Origin: Dechloromonas aromatica (nom. nud.)
GTDB lineage: Bacteria > Pseudomonadota > Gammaproteobacteria > Burkholderiales > Rhodocyclaceae
DNA: 64,000 bases
Direction of reading: 5' to 3'
NCBI GenBank assembly: GCA_017848965.1
Contig: JAFIHA010000056.1
Location: 1-64,000 of the forward strand
The notes beneath the pieces were generated by a model. It was not told the origin of the DNA and did no database searches. It was given only the letters and a program-made list of their open reading frames with translations. Shown here piece by piece: positions 27,054-35,162 of this stretch. Within the stretch, counting starts at the first letter, position 1. Each line of letters opens with the position of its first letter. The translations under genes and the position numbers were made by a program.

Positions 27054-27449
27054 TCAGGCCAGGAACTTGCCGTCCACGTAGTACCAGCGCCCGTCCTCGC
27101 GGACGAAACGGCTCAGTTCGTGCAGCCGGTGGCCGCGCCCGGCGATGCGGTAGCGGGCAACGAAATCGACCGTCGCGTGCGTCTCGTCCTGAAGTTGGTG
27201 AGCGCGTACTTCCAGGCCCAGCCATTTGCTGTCGTCGGCGGCGAGGTCGAGCTCGCTCGGGCGCGTCGACGCGTGCCAGGTCGCCAGCAGGTAGTCTTCG
27301 AGCTTGAGGACGTAGGCGGCGTAGCGCGAGCGCATCAGCGCCTCGGCGGTCGACGCCGGTTTTTCGCCGGCGTGCAGCGGCCCGCAGCAGACGGCGTAAG
27401 GCTTGCCGCTGCCGCAGGGACACGTATCGGCGGGTTTCAGGCTTCCCAC
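27054..27449 (-). CDS. ychJ: YchJ/UPF0225 family protein with SEC-C zinc motif
   Basis: About 131 residues if the GTG at 27449 is used; CTG at 27440 is the alternative. N-terminal zinc motif CPCGSGKPYAVCC, then LMRSRYAAYVLKLEDYLLATWH, the YchJ signature, and a C-terminal FVARYRIAGRGHRLHELSRFVREDGRWYYVDG. The 5' end overlaps the rdgC 3' end by 13 bp in another frame, so the two are translationally linked. Exact function unknown; the fold is NTF2-like. Confidence 0.85.
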   Translation of the reverse strand: MGSLKPADTCPCGSGKPYAVCCGPLHAGEKPASTAEALMRSRYAAYVLKLEDYLLATWHASTRPSELDLAADDSKWLGLEVRAHQLQDETHATVDFVARYRIAGRGHRLHELSRFVREDGRWYYVDGKFLA

Positions 27450-28399
27450 GGCGGGGTGCCGGCGGCAGCCGGTGCCGAAGCCGGCGTCTCGGCTTCGACC
27501 TGTTCGCCGCCCAGGGCTTCGACCAGTTGCGGCAGGAAGCGGACCAGCTCGCCGGTCATCAGCGCGAAATCGGCGTCGAACTGCTCGTCGGCGCGTTCGG
27601 CACTCTTCTCGGCCTCTTCCTTGAGGATGTCGAGGAAGGCCAGGCGCTTGATCTCCAGCTTCTCGGTGAGGACGAAGCTGATCCGCTCGTCCCAGGTCAG
27701 CGCCAGACGCGTCGGCAGCTTGCCGGCGGCGAGGTGGGCCTTGATCTCGGCGCCGACTTCGTCGCCCAGCGGATGGCGGACGTAGCGCACCGCCGCCTTT
27801 TCCTCGGCGACCGATTTCAGCTCGCAATCGCGGTCGACGGTGAAGCCTGCCGGCGCGTCGCCGCCGGCCAGCCAGTCGGCCATCGCCGACTGCGGCGAGA
27901 GCTGCGTGTGCAGCGCCTTCAGCGGGAATTCGTCGAGGCAGTGGCGCAGATGTTCGATGACTTCTTCGGCCTTGGCCGGGCTGCCGGCGTCGACGACGAA
28001 CCAGCCGTTGCTCGGGTCGATCCAGACGAAGCTCGTGCGCTTGCGGGTGAAGGCGCGCGGCATCAGTTCCTCGGTGACGCGCTCCTTGATTTCCTTCATC
28101 TGCTTGCGGCCGGGCGGGTAGCCCTGCTGGTCGGTGATCTGCTCGGCGCGCTCCTGCGCCGTTTCGTTGACCACCGACGACGGCAGCAGACGCTGCTCGA
28201 CGGCCAGCGCGATCAGCCACTGGCGGTTGTTGGCGTAGATCAGCGCGCCGTCCTTGCGCGGCGACACCCAGCCGCGCGACATCGGCTGGTTGGACGGGCA
28301 GCGGGTGAATTCGCCGCGCGCCAGTTGCTCGTCGAGCTTGGCCAGGTCGACCGCCCACGGCGTCGGCAGGCGGTAGATCTGCAGGTTCTTGAACCACAT
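27437..28399 (-). CDS. rdgC: Recombination-associated protein RdgC
   Basis: 320 residues starting MWFKNLQIYRLPTPW, the classical RdgC N-terminus, with the conserved QPMSRGWVSPR and LPSSVVNE regions. RdgC forms a ring-shaped dimer that binds double-stranded DNA and limits RecA. The start at 28399 lies 1 bp after the trmB stop (28401). A longer frame with 11 extra residues exists but lacks family support. Confidence 0.95.
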   Translation of the reverse strand: MWFKNLQIYRLPTPWAVDLAKLDEQLARGEFTRCPSNQPMSRGWVSPRKDGALIYANNRQWLIALAVEQRLLPSSVVNETAQERAEQITDQQGYPPGRKQMKEIKERVTEELMPRAFTRKRTSFVWIDPSNGWFVVDAGSPAKAEEVIEHLRHCLDEFPLKALHTQLSPQSAMADWLAGGDAPAGFTVDRDCELKSVAEEKAAVRYVRHPLGDEVGAEIKAHLAAGKLPTRLALTWDERISFVLTEKLEIKRLAFLDILKEEAEKSAERADEQFDADFALMTGELVRFLPQLVEALGGEQVEAETPASAPAAAGTPPWEA

Positions 28400-28400
28400 G

Positions 28401-29189
28401 TCAGCGTTTCCTGAATACGAGATCCCAGACACCGTGGCCCAGACGCAGGCCGCGGTTCTCGAATTTGGTCAGTGGCCGGTAATCCGGGCGCGGAGCGAAA
28501 CCGGCGAGGCCGGCGGCGGAATCGGCGTCGAGCGCCATGGCCAGCGCCTCGGGCGCCGGATTGGCGACGCTGTTGTCCAGGCTGGGCTCACGACCGAGCA
28601 CGTCGAGCATCTGCAGCGCGTAGTTTTCCCAGTCGGTGGCGCAATGGATGTAGCCGCCCGGCTTCAGACGCGAGGCGAGCAGCGCGACGAAGGGCGGCTG
28701 GATCAACCGGCGCTTCTTGTGCCGCGTCTTGTGCCAGGGATCGGGGAAGAAGATGTGAATGCCGTCGAGCGAGCCTTCGGCCAGCATGTCGCGCACCACC
28801 TCGACCGCGTCGTGATTGCCGATGCGCAGGTTGCTCAGGTTTTTCTCGGCGATCAGCTTGCACAGCGCGCCGACACCGGGAACATGGACTTCCAGCCCGA
28901 AGTAATCGTTTTCCGGGTGGGCCTCGGCGATGCGCGCCGTGGTCTCGCCCATACCGCAGCCGATTTCGAGGATCTTCGGCGCTACGCGGCCGAACACCGC
29001 CGTCAGGTCGATGTTTTCCGGCTGGTAGGGAATGCCGATCCTGGGCAGCATCGTTTCGTAGTAGCGCTGCTGCGCTTCCGACATGCGGCCGGCGCGGCGG
29101 ACGAAGCTCTTGATGTGGCCGTGGCGGCCGGCGGTGTATTCGCCTTCGTCGCCTTCGGCGGCAGGGTGGATCAGCAGGTCGTCGCTCAT
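28401..29189 (-). CDS. trmB: tRNA (guanine-N7-)-methyltransferase TrmB
   Basis: 262 residues. SAM motif [16 protein letters not shown], then [14 protein letters not shown], and the TrmB signature [15 protein letters not shown]. It forms m7G46 in tRNA. The N-terminal ~25 residues are acidic and variable, followed by [16 protein letters not shown]. The start overlaps the thiG stop by ATGA (29186-29189), the common betaproteobacterial thiS-thiG-trmB arrangement. Confidence 0.95.
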   Translation of the reverse strand: MSDDLLIHPAAEGDEGEYTAGRHGHIKSFVRRAGRMSEAQQRYYETMLPRIGIPYQPENIDLTAVFGRVAPKILEIGCGMGETTARIAEAHPENDYFGLEVHVPGVGALCKLIAEKNLSNLRIGNHDAVEVVRDMLAEGSLDGIHIFFPDPWHKTRHKKRRLIQPPFVALLASRLKPGGYIHCATDWENYALQMLDVLGREPSLDNSVANPAPEALAMALDADSAAGLAGFAPRPDYRPLTKFENRGLRLGHGVWDLVFRKR

Positions 29190-29968
29190 GAACCGATCAG
29201 TCCGCTGGTCGGCGACGAGGGGTCGGCCGAGTAGTATTTGCGCGGCATGCGGCCGGCCAGGAAAGCCTCGCGGCCGGCTTCGATGCCCTTCTTCATGGCG
29301 CTGGCCATCAGTACCGGGTTCTTGGCGTGGGCGATGGCGGTGTTCATCAGCACGCCGTCGCAGCCGAGCTCCATGGCAATGGTGGCGTCCGAGGCGGTGC
29401 CGACGCCGGCATCGACGATGATCGGCACCTTGGCGTTGTCGATGATCAGGCGCAGGTTCCACGGATTGACGATGCCCATGCCCGAACCGATCAGCGAAGC
29501 CAGCGGCATCACCGCGACGCAGCCGATCTCTTCGAGCATCTTGCACTGGATGGGGTCGTCGGCGCAGTAGACCATCACCTCGAAGCCTTCCTTGACCAGC
29601 GTCTCGGCGGCCTTCAGGGTTTCCGGCATGTTCGGGAAGAGGTTGGTCGGATCGCCGAGGACTTCGAGCTTGCACAGCGGGTGGCCGTCGAGCAGCTCAC
29701 GCGCCAGGCGTAGCGTGCGCACGGCATCGTCGGCCGTGTAGCAGCCGGCGGTGTTGGGCAGGATGGTGAATTGCGACGGCGGCACGGCGTCGAGCAGGCT
29801 CGGCTGGCTGGCGTCCTGGCCGATGTTCACGCGGCGCACGGCAACGGTGACGATCTCGGCGCCGGAGGCGTCGATGGCGGCGCGGGTCTCGGCAAAATCC
29901 TTGTACTTGCCGGTGCCGACGAGTAAACGGGAACGGTACGCCTTGCCGGCGATGGTCAGTTGATGCAT
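29186..29968 (-). CDS. thiG: Thiazole synthase
   Basis: 260 residues from [24 protein letters not shown]; preceded by a GGAGAAAA ribosome site. The Schiff-base Lys lies in CKLEVLGD, with [14 protein letters not shown] and [15 protein letters not shown] following. It builds the thiazole phosphate moiety of thiamine from DXP, dehydroglycine and ThiS thiocarboxylate. thiS lies 13 bp upstream. Confidence 0.96.
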   Translation of the reverse strand: MHQLTIAGKAYRSRLLVGTGKYKDFAETRAAIDASGAEIVTVAVRRVNIGQDASQPSLLDAVPPSQFTILPNTAGCYTADDAVRTLRLARELLDGHPLCKLEVLGDPTNLFPNMPETLKAAETLVKEGFEVMVYCADDPIQCKMLEEIGCVAVMPLASLIGSGMGIVNPWNLRLIIDNAKVPIIVDAGVGTASDATIAMELGCDGVLMNTAIAHAKNPVLMASAMKKGIEAGREAFLAGRMPRKYYSADPSSPTSGLIGS

Positions 29969-29981
29969 GGTTTTCTCCCTT

Positions 29982-30185
29982 TCAGCCGCCGCCGACGGCG
30001 ACAACGATTTCAAGTTGGTCGCCCGAGGCCAGCGGCGTTGCCGCGTGTCGGCTCTTGGGGACGATTTCGCCGTTTCTTTCGACGGCGATGCGTTTGCCCG
30101 CGTAGCCCAGTTGCTCGATCAGGCCGGCAACGGTCAGCGGGTCGGGAAACTGGCGGATTTCGCCATTGATCTTGAGTTCGGGCAT
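29982..30185 (-). CDS. thiS: Sulfur carrier protein ThiS
   Basis: 67 residues from MPELKINGE; upstream in-frame ATG at 30194 gives a slightly longer product. Ubiquitin-like fold with the C-terminal Gly-Gly tail (VVAVGGG) that is adenylated and thiocarboxylated to donate sulfur for thiazole. Pairs with thiG directly downstream. Confidence 0.93.
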   Translation of the reverse strand: MPELKINGEIRQFPDPLTVAGLIEQLGYAGKRIAVERNGEIVPKSRHAATPLASGDQLEIVVAVGGG

Positions 30186-30224
30186 GGCAGGCATTTTAAC
30201 AGGAGTCGCCACGGCGATTGGATT

Positions 30225-30244
30225 TTGCCGGTAATCGCCGGCAA
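30225..30244. promoter_or_regulatory. Inverted repeat between thiS and the Cys-rich gene
   Basis: TTGCCGG (30225-30231) and CCGGCAA (30238-30244) around 6 bp, in the divergent intergenic region, followed by a TATATT box at 30251-30256. Possible operator or -35 overlap for the small Cys-rich gene. Confidence 0.4.
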
Positions 30245-30285
30245 ACCGTCTATATTCAAATCAGATACTCAAGGAGGTGCCTGCC

Positions 30286-30486
30286 ATGTCCATTTTCGAC
30301 GCCCCGATCTCGCGCTGCGAAGCGATCCATGAAATGGTGCTGACCGACGAAACCGAACGCGAATGCGCCCGCGAACATGGTTGTCCGCCCGATCGCGACT
30401 GCCCGCTGCACGGCTGCTTTGCCGAACGCAGCGGGATTTGCGAAGAGGCTACCGAAATCCTGCTGCAGACCTCACGCCTGCATTGA
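30286..30486 (+). CDS. Small cysteine-rich conserved-looking protein, unknown function
   Basis: 66 residues, start ATG 30286 preceded by an unusually strong AAGGAGGT (30271-30278). Contains six cysteines and several histidines in a compact arrangement (ECAREHGC, DRDC, PLHGC, SGIC), suggesting metal or cluster binding. No signal peptide. A TATATT -10-like box lies at 30251-30256. Not recognised as a named family. Strong ribosome site and divergent transcription from thiS support a real gene. Confidence 0.7.
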   Translation: MSIFDAPISRCEAIHEMVLTDETERECAREHGCPPDRDCPLHGCFAERSGICEEATEILLQTSRLH

Positions 30487-30498
30487 GGAAAATCGGCG

Positions 30499-31269
30499 CT
30501 ACCGCGCCAGTCCGCGCGGCTTGCGCGGCGCGTTGGTAAACAGGCGGTCGTAAAGCCCGTTCGGCAGCAGGCGCAGCAGCTTGGCGACGATGCCCATCGG
30601 CCAGGGAATCACCACATACGACTTGCCGGCGGCGATGACCCGGGCGAAGCGGACGGCGGCTTGCTCCGCCGGCATCAGGAAGGGCATGCGGTAGGGATTG
30701 ATCGCCGTCATCGGCGTTGCGATGTAGCCCGGGACGATACTGACCACCTTGATCCCGGCCGGCCGCATCTCAAGACGCAGGCTTTCCAGGTAGGCAATGG
30801 CCGCCGCCTTCGACGCCGAATAGGCTTCCGCCCCCGGCAGGCCGCGGATGCCGGCCACCGAGGCAATGCCGACCAGCCGCCGCTCGCCGCTGGCGGCACG
30901 CATGGCCGGAATGAAGGCGGCGAAGGTCGCCGCCATGCCATAGACGTTGATATCCATGACGCGCCGGAACACGGCAAGGTCCTCGGCGCATTCGCTCAGG
31001 GTGCCGACCGAGACGCCGGCGCTGGCGATGACGATGTCGGGCGTACCGAAACGCGCGCAGAAATCGCTCGCCGCTGCCGCCAGCGCCGCCGCGTCGGTGA
31101 CGTCAAGGGGGTAGCAGGCGTGACCGCCACCCAGACGTTCGTTCAACGCCGCCAGCGCATCGCCGCGCCGTGCCGCCAGACCGAGGCGGGCGCCTTGGGC
31201 GGCGTAGTAAACGGCAAGCGCCTCGCCGATTCCCGACGAGGCGCCCGTGATGAATACGCGTTGCGTCAA
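30499..31269 (-). CDS. Short-chain dehydrogenase/reductase (SDR), TTG start
   Basis: 256 residues. Cofactor motif TGASSGIG at residues 9-16, an IASAGVS segment for NAG, the Ser of SVAG, and catalytic YSASK. The C-terminal hydrophobic segment (MGIVAKLLRLLPNGLYDRLF) resembles DltE/YdfG-like membrane-associated SDRs. The start must be the TTG at 31267-31269: a TAA lies immediately upstream in frame, and any later start would remove the cofactor loop. The sequence upstream of the TTG is the terminal repeat of a MITE-like element, which supplies AAGGA as ribosome site. Substrate unknown. Confidence 0.88.
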   Translation of the reverse strand: MTQRVFITGASSGIGEALAVYYAAQGARLGLAARRGDALAALNERLGGGHACYPLDVTDAAALAAAASDFCARFGTPDIVIASAGVSVGTLSECAEDLAVFRRVMDINVYGMAATFAAFIPAMRAASGERRLVGIASVAGIRGLPGAEAYSASKAAAIAYLESLRLEMRPAGIKVVSIVPGYIATPMTAINPYRMPFLMPAEQAAVRFARVIAAGKSYVVIPWPMGIVAKLLRLLPNGLYDRLFTNAPRKPRGLAR

Positions 31270-31512
31270 TTATCCTTGAAACCTCAGTTGGACGCGGCCG
31301 ATGGCGCGTTTGGACGGGATGGCCGGCGCGAAGCGACGACGCGGCAGGCTCATGCCTGCAAGGAGGAGCGAAAACGAGCCGGCGAAAATTTCGGCAGCCG
31401 GCGAGTTTCGGCGCAGCCACAAAGCCGGGCGCCCGTCCGGACGTGCCAGCGGCCGCGTAGCGCCATCACCCAAAGGAGGCGTCGTATCGCAGGCGCGGAG
31501 GTCAGCATTCAT
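31270..31512 (-). CDS. 80-codon ORF spanning the MITE-like element
   Basis: ATG at 31512, TAA at 31270-31272 inside the left terminal repeat; the product starts MNADLRACDTTPP and ends GRVQLRFQG. Arg/Pro/Ala-rich, no domain recognised and no ribosome site before the ATG (CGTGTCGCCGC). It may be an annotation artefact carried by each copy of the element. Confidence 0.3.
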   Translation of the reverse strand: MNADLRACDTTPPLGDGATRPLARPDGRPALWLRRNSPAAEIFAGSFSLLLAGMSLPRRRFAPAIPSKRAIGRVQLRFQG

Positions 31513-31557
31513 GCGGCGACACGAGGAGAGAAAGCGGTCAACTGAGGTTTCGAGGAT
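31272..31557. mobile_element. MITE-like element with 19-bp terminal inverted repeats
   Basis: Left end ATCCTTGAAACCTCAGTTG (31272-31290) and right end CAACTGAGGTTTCGAGGAT (31539-31557) are inverted copies with one mismatch (18/19). The 286-bp element fills exactly the space between the dsbA stop codon and the SDR start. No transposase is encoded. No clear target duplication is seen. Confidence 0.75.
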
Positions 31558-32201
31558 TACTTCTTGCCGCTTCTTTCCGCGCGCACCCGCTCGATCAGCT
31601 TGTCGGCAACCGCCAGTTGTTGCTCGAAAGCCAGCGTCCCGACCTGGAAGCGACCGTCGATGATCAGCGCCGGCACGCCTTCGATGCGATGCGCCTGCGC
31701 CATCTGGTCGCCACGCCGCACCTTGCTCTGGACGCCGAACGAGGCGAAGGCTTCGTTGAATTTCTTGGCATTCACTCCGCGCGCCGCGACCCATTCGCGG
31801 ATCGTCTTCTCGTCGAAGAGATTGGTGCGCTGCTGGTGGATCGCCTTGAAAATATCGCCATCCAGGCGTTTCAGGTCGCCGCTCACTTCCAGCGCATAGA
31901 ACAGGCGGGCAGCGTTACCCCAGGCGGCGCGGCCGAAACTGACCGGCACCTTGCGCAGCACGACGTCGGCCGGCAGTTTTTCCGCCCACAGGGTCAGCAG
32001 GGGATTGAAATCGCTGCAATGCGGGCAACCATAGCTGAAGAATTCGGTTACTTCGATCTTCCCCGGGTTGTCGGTCGGCTGCGCCGGGTTGAGCACCGTG
32101 TAATCACGTCCGGCGGTCTGGGCGAGCGCCGCAGCGGGCAGCGAAAGCGAGGCGCCAACGGTAAGCGCAGCAGAAACGAAGCGGCGACGATCAATGGCCA
32201 T
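31557..32201 (-). CDS. dsbA: Thiol:disulfide interchange protein DsbA
   Basis: 214 residues. N-terminal signal peptide MAIDRRRFVSAALTVGASLSLPAAALAQ. Thioredoxin-like active site FFSYGCPHCSDF (Cys59-Pro-His-Cys62) and cis-proline loop GVPAL. It oxidises cysteines in exported proteins in the periplasm, relevant to pilins and type II secretion proteins made nearby. It lies 11 bp after the SPOR protein gene; its stop abuts the MITE-like element. Confidence 0.93.
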   Translation of the reverse strand: MAIDRRRFVSAALTVGASLSLPAAALAQTAGRDYTVLNPAQPTDNPGKIEVTEFFSYGCPHCSDFNPLLTLWAEKLPADVVLRKVPVSFGRAAWGNAARLFYALEVSGDLKRLDGDIFKAIHQQRTNLFDEKTIREWVAARGVNAKKFNEAFASFGVQSKVRRGDQMAQAHRIEGVPALIIDGRFQVGTLAFEQQLAVADKLIERVRAERSGKK

Positions 32202-32212
32202 GCATGACTCCT

Positions 32213-32824
32213 TTACTTGGATAACTGGGCTTCAATACCGGATTTGGCAAGCTCGGCACGGACTTTGTTCAATTCATCGAGCTTGAAATAGGGGCCGATG
32301 CGCACCCGGTACAGCGTCCGTTCCTCGATCATCACCTGCTGGACAGCCGATTCGATGCCCATGAAGGCGAGCTTCGCCTTCTGGTTGTCGGCATCCTGCG
32401 CCGTGCTGAACGAGCCGGCCTGCAGGAACAGCGGCACCTTGGATTCCTTGGCAGGCTCCTTGCCGGCTTCCTTGTCCGCAGACTTTGCCGTTTCCTTTTC
32501 GGCTTCGGCAGGCGCAGCAGCACCGGCCTTGTCCGGTTCGCCCTCGGCCTTGCCGGGCAGGATGTCGTAGAACTGGAAGCGCTTTTCCTGCACCGGATCG
32601 CCCGGCTTGCCGGGCAGGGCCAGCGGCTGTTCGGGCACCGGCCGTTCCTGCGGCGGCTGCTGGACGTTGCCGTTGAATGGCAGCGGCGCCTTGTTGATGT
32701 ACCAGACGATACCGGCGGCAATGCAGACGCCGAGCACCAGCCCGATGAACATGCCGACCAGGGTACCGCCACCGGACTTGCGTTTGGCCGGCGGCGAACG
32801 ACGGGATTTCATGTCGCGACTCAT
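32213..32824 (-). CDS. SPOR-domain membrane protein (FtsN-like)
   Basis: 203 residues: basic cytosolic N-terminus, one membrane helix (LVGMFIGLVLGVCIAAGIVWYI, ~22-43), a Pro/Lys/Glu/Ala-rich linker (AEAEKETAKSADKEAGKEPAKE), and a C-terminal SPOR domain (FLQAGSFSTAQDADNQKAKLAF ... YRVRIGPYFKLDEL). SPOR domains bind denuded septal peptidoglycan, so a division role is likely. Lies between argS and dsbA, as in many betaproteobacteria. Whether it is the functional FtsN is not decidable here. Confidence 0.88.
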   Translation of the reverse strand: MSRDMKSRRSPPAKRKSGGGTLVGMFIGLVLGVCIAAGIVWYINKAPLPFNGNVQQPPQERPVPEQPLALPGKPGDPVQEKRFQFYDILPGKAEGEPDKAGAAAPAEAEKETAKSADKEAGKEPAKESKVPLFLQAGSFSTAQDADNQKAKLAFMGIESAVQQVMIEERTLYRVRIGPYFKLDELNKVRAELAKSGIEAQLSK

Positions 32825-32833
32825 GGACGCTCC

Positions 32834-34597
32834 TTACATGGATTCGGGGCAACTGACGCCGAGGATGGCGAGACCGTTGCGGATCACCTGACGGACGGCG
32901 GCGGCCAGGGCGACACGGGCGTCACGCAGAGCGGCATCGTCGACCAGCATGCGCTCGGCGTTGTACCAGCCGTGGAATTCGCCGGCCAGATCCTTGAGGT
33001 AGAAAGCGATCATGTGCGGCGCCAGATCGCGCGCGGCACTTTCGATCACTTCGCGGAACTGGCCGAGCTGGTTGGCGATCGCCAGTTCGCGCGGGTTGGC
33101 CAGCAGCGACAGGTCGGCGTCGCCGAGCGCGGCGAGGTCGCCGCCCCACTGGTTGAGCACCGAGCAGACGCGGGCGTGGGCATACTGGATGTAGTACACC
33201 GGGTTCTCGTTGGTCTGGCTCTTGGCCAGATCGAGGTCGAAATCGAGGTGCTGGTCGGACTTCCTGAGCGCGTAGAAGAAGCGGCAGGCGTCGTTGCCGA
33301 CTTCGCCGCGCAGTTCGCGCAGGGTGACGAATTCGCCGGAACGCGTGGACATCGAGGCCTTCTGGCCGTTGCGGTAGAGCACGGCGAACTGGACCAGCGC
33401 CACCTGCAGCTTGTCGCTGTCGAGGTCGAGTGCCTTGATCGCGCCGGTGACACGCGGGATGTAGCCGTGGTGGTCGGCGCCCCAGATATTGATGACCTTG
33501 TCGAAACCGCGCTCGAACTTGTTCAGGTGATAGGCGATGTCGGAGGCGAAATAGGTGTACAAACCGTTTTCGCGCTGGACGACGCGGTCCTTCTCGTCGC
33601 CGAAGGCGGTCGAGCGGAACCAGCGGGCGCCGTTCTGCAGGTAGAGGTGGCCCTTCTTCTCCAGCAGGTCGACGCAGCGGGCGACCAGGCCGGTGTCGTA
33701 GAGCGCCTTTTCCGAGAACCAGACGTCGAACTCGACGCCGAATTCCTTGAGGTCGTCGCGGCAGTCTTCCAGCTGTTCGTTGAGCGCGTGCTGGTGCACG
33801 TAGTGCCAGTCGCCACCGAGCAGTTCCTTGGCCTTGGCGATCAGCGCATCGAGATGCAGTTCGCGCTGCTGCTTGGCTTCGTCGTCGGCGCGGCCGGCTT
33901 CGGGCAGGCCGGGGGTGCCGGCGAGCACCGCGTCGGCGCTGCGCACGTACTTGTCGCCGTGGGCGTTCTTCAACTGCGCCGCCATGTCGCGGACGTAGCC
34001 GCCCTGGTAGGCGTTGGGCGGGAAGGGCACGTGCACGTCGTGCTGTTCGAGGTAGCGCAGCCAGGTCGACAGGCCGAGGATGTCCATCTGCCGGCCGGCG
34101 TCATTGACGTAGTACTCGCGGGTGACGTCCCAGCCGGCGAAGGTGAGCAGGCTCGACAGCGAGGCGCCGTAGGCGGCGCCGCGGCCGTGACCGACGTGCA
34201 GGGGGCCGGTCGGGTTGGCCGAAACGAATTCGACCTGCACCTTCTGCCAGCCGCCGGCGGTGGAACGGCCGAAGTTTTCCTGCTCGGCGAGCACGGCCTT
34301 GACCACGTCGGTCTTGCTGCCGGCATTGAGGCGGAAGTTGATGAAGCCGGCACCGGCGACTTCGGCGGCAGTGACCAGCGCCGACGGCGGTAGTTCGTTG
34401 ACCAGTTGCTGGGCGATCTCGCGCGGGTTCTTCTTCAGCGCCTTGGCCAGCAGCATCGCCAGGTTGGTGGCGAAATCGCCGTGCGAAGGATCACGCGGGC
34501 GTTCGAGGTGGATCGGCGTGGCGGTGGCGGTCGGGGCGACGCTGGCCAGGGCCTGTTGCAACAGGGCGGTCAGCTGGTTCTTGACATCTTGGGCCAT
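32834..34597 (-). CDS. argS: Arginyl-tRNA synthetase
   Basis: 587 residues. Class I signature HVGH (134-137) in ANPTGPLHVGHGRGAAYG; a KMSKS-like loop is replaced by KASMSTRSGE, as normal for ArgRS. The C-terminal DALR anticodon-binding domain ends in LAILGVSCPESM. Ligates arginine to tRNA-Arg. First gene of argS-SPOR-dsbA on the minus strand. Confidence 0.97.
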   Translation of the reverse strand: MAQDVKNQLTALLQQALASVAPTATATPIHLERPRDPSHGDFATNLAMLLAKALKKNPREIAQQLVNELPPSALVTAAEVAGAGFINFRLNAGSKTDVVKAVLAEQENFGRSTAGGWQKVQVEFVSANPTGPLHVGHGRGAAYGASLSSLLTFAGWDVTREYYVNDAGRQMDILGLSTWLRYLEQHDVHVPFPPNAYQGGYVRDMAAQLKNAHGDKYVRSADAVLAGTPGLPEAGRADDEAKQQRELHLDALIAKAKELLGGDWHYVHQHALNEQLEDCRDDLKEFGVEFDVWFSEKALYDTGLVARCVDLLEKKGHLYLQNGARWFRSTAFGDEKDRVVQRENGLYTYFASDIAYHLNKFERGFDKVINIWGADHHGYIPRVTGAIKALDLDSDKLQVALVQFAVLYRNGQKASMSTRSGEFVTLRELRGEVGNDACRFFYALRKSDQHLDFDLDLAKSQTNENPVYYIQYAHARVCSVLNQWGGDLAALGDADLSLLANPRELAIANQLGQFREVIESAARDLAPHMIAFYLKDLAGEFHGWYNAERMLVDDAALRDARVALAAAVRQVIRNGLAILGVSCPESM

Positions 34598-34630
34598 TGA
34601 GCTTTGGCGGAAAAAAATGTAAAGGCGGGA

Positions 34631-35152
34631 TTATACGCTGCCGGCCGCCTGCGGCAGGTCGAGGATTGCCGACCAGGCGGCCAGCTTGTCGGCGCGGGAA
34701 AGCCCGGCGTGGGCCGGACTGGTCGACGGCAGCCGGCACAATTGCAGGCCATCGGCGGCGATTCCGGGCTGGACATGGCGACGGAAGGCCTGCTCGGCGG
34801 CGGCGCCGTTGAAGAAGACATGGCTGATCGCCGGATGGGCGGCGAAGAAACCGGCGAAGTCGTTGGCCCGCACGCTGCTGCCGACGATGTCGGCGTCCAG
34901 GCTGCCGCGCCGCCGGCAGCCGGCGATGACGTCCCACAAGGCGATGCCGGCGCCCTGCAGGGCAAGCAGGCGCGCCGCATAGGGCAGGTCGGGCGAAAAA
35001 CCGAGCAGTTCGCCCATGATCGGCCAAAAGGCGTTGCGCGGATGTGCGTAGTAGCGACCGGCCTGCAACGAGGCGACACCCGGCATGCTGCCAAGGATCA
35101 GCAGCCGGGCATCGGCCGCCGCCACCGGCGGAAAGCTGGCGACCTCGTCCAA
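34631..35152 (-). CDS. Uracil/hypoxanthine-DNA glycosylase-like protein
   Basis: 173 residues from the TTG at 35152, which has a GAGGCGG ribosome site and lies 10 bp after the diguanylate cyclase stop; longer frames into that gene are shadows. Motifs: [33 protein letters not shown] split by convention, [11 protein letters not shown], and [11 protein letters not shown], matching the DNA-deoxyinosine glycosylase branch of the UDG superfamily. Predicted to remove deaminated bases. Probably co-transcribed with the GGDEF gene. Confidence 0.82.
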   Translation of the reverse strand: MDEVASFPPVAAADARLLILGSMPGVASLQAGRYYAHPRNAFWPIMGELLGFSPDLPYAARLLALQGAGIALWDVIAGCRRRGSLDADIVGSSVRANDFAGFFAAHPAISHVFFNGAAAEQAFRRHVQPGIAADGLQLCRLPSTSPAHAGLSRADKLAAWSAILDLPQAAGSV

Positions 35153-35162
35153 GCCGTCCGCC

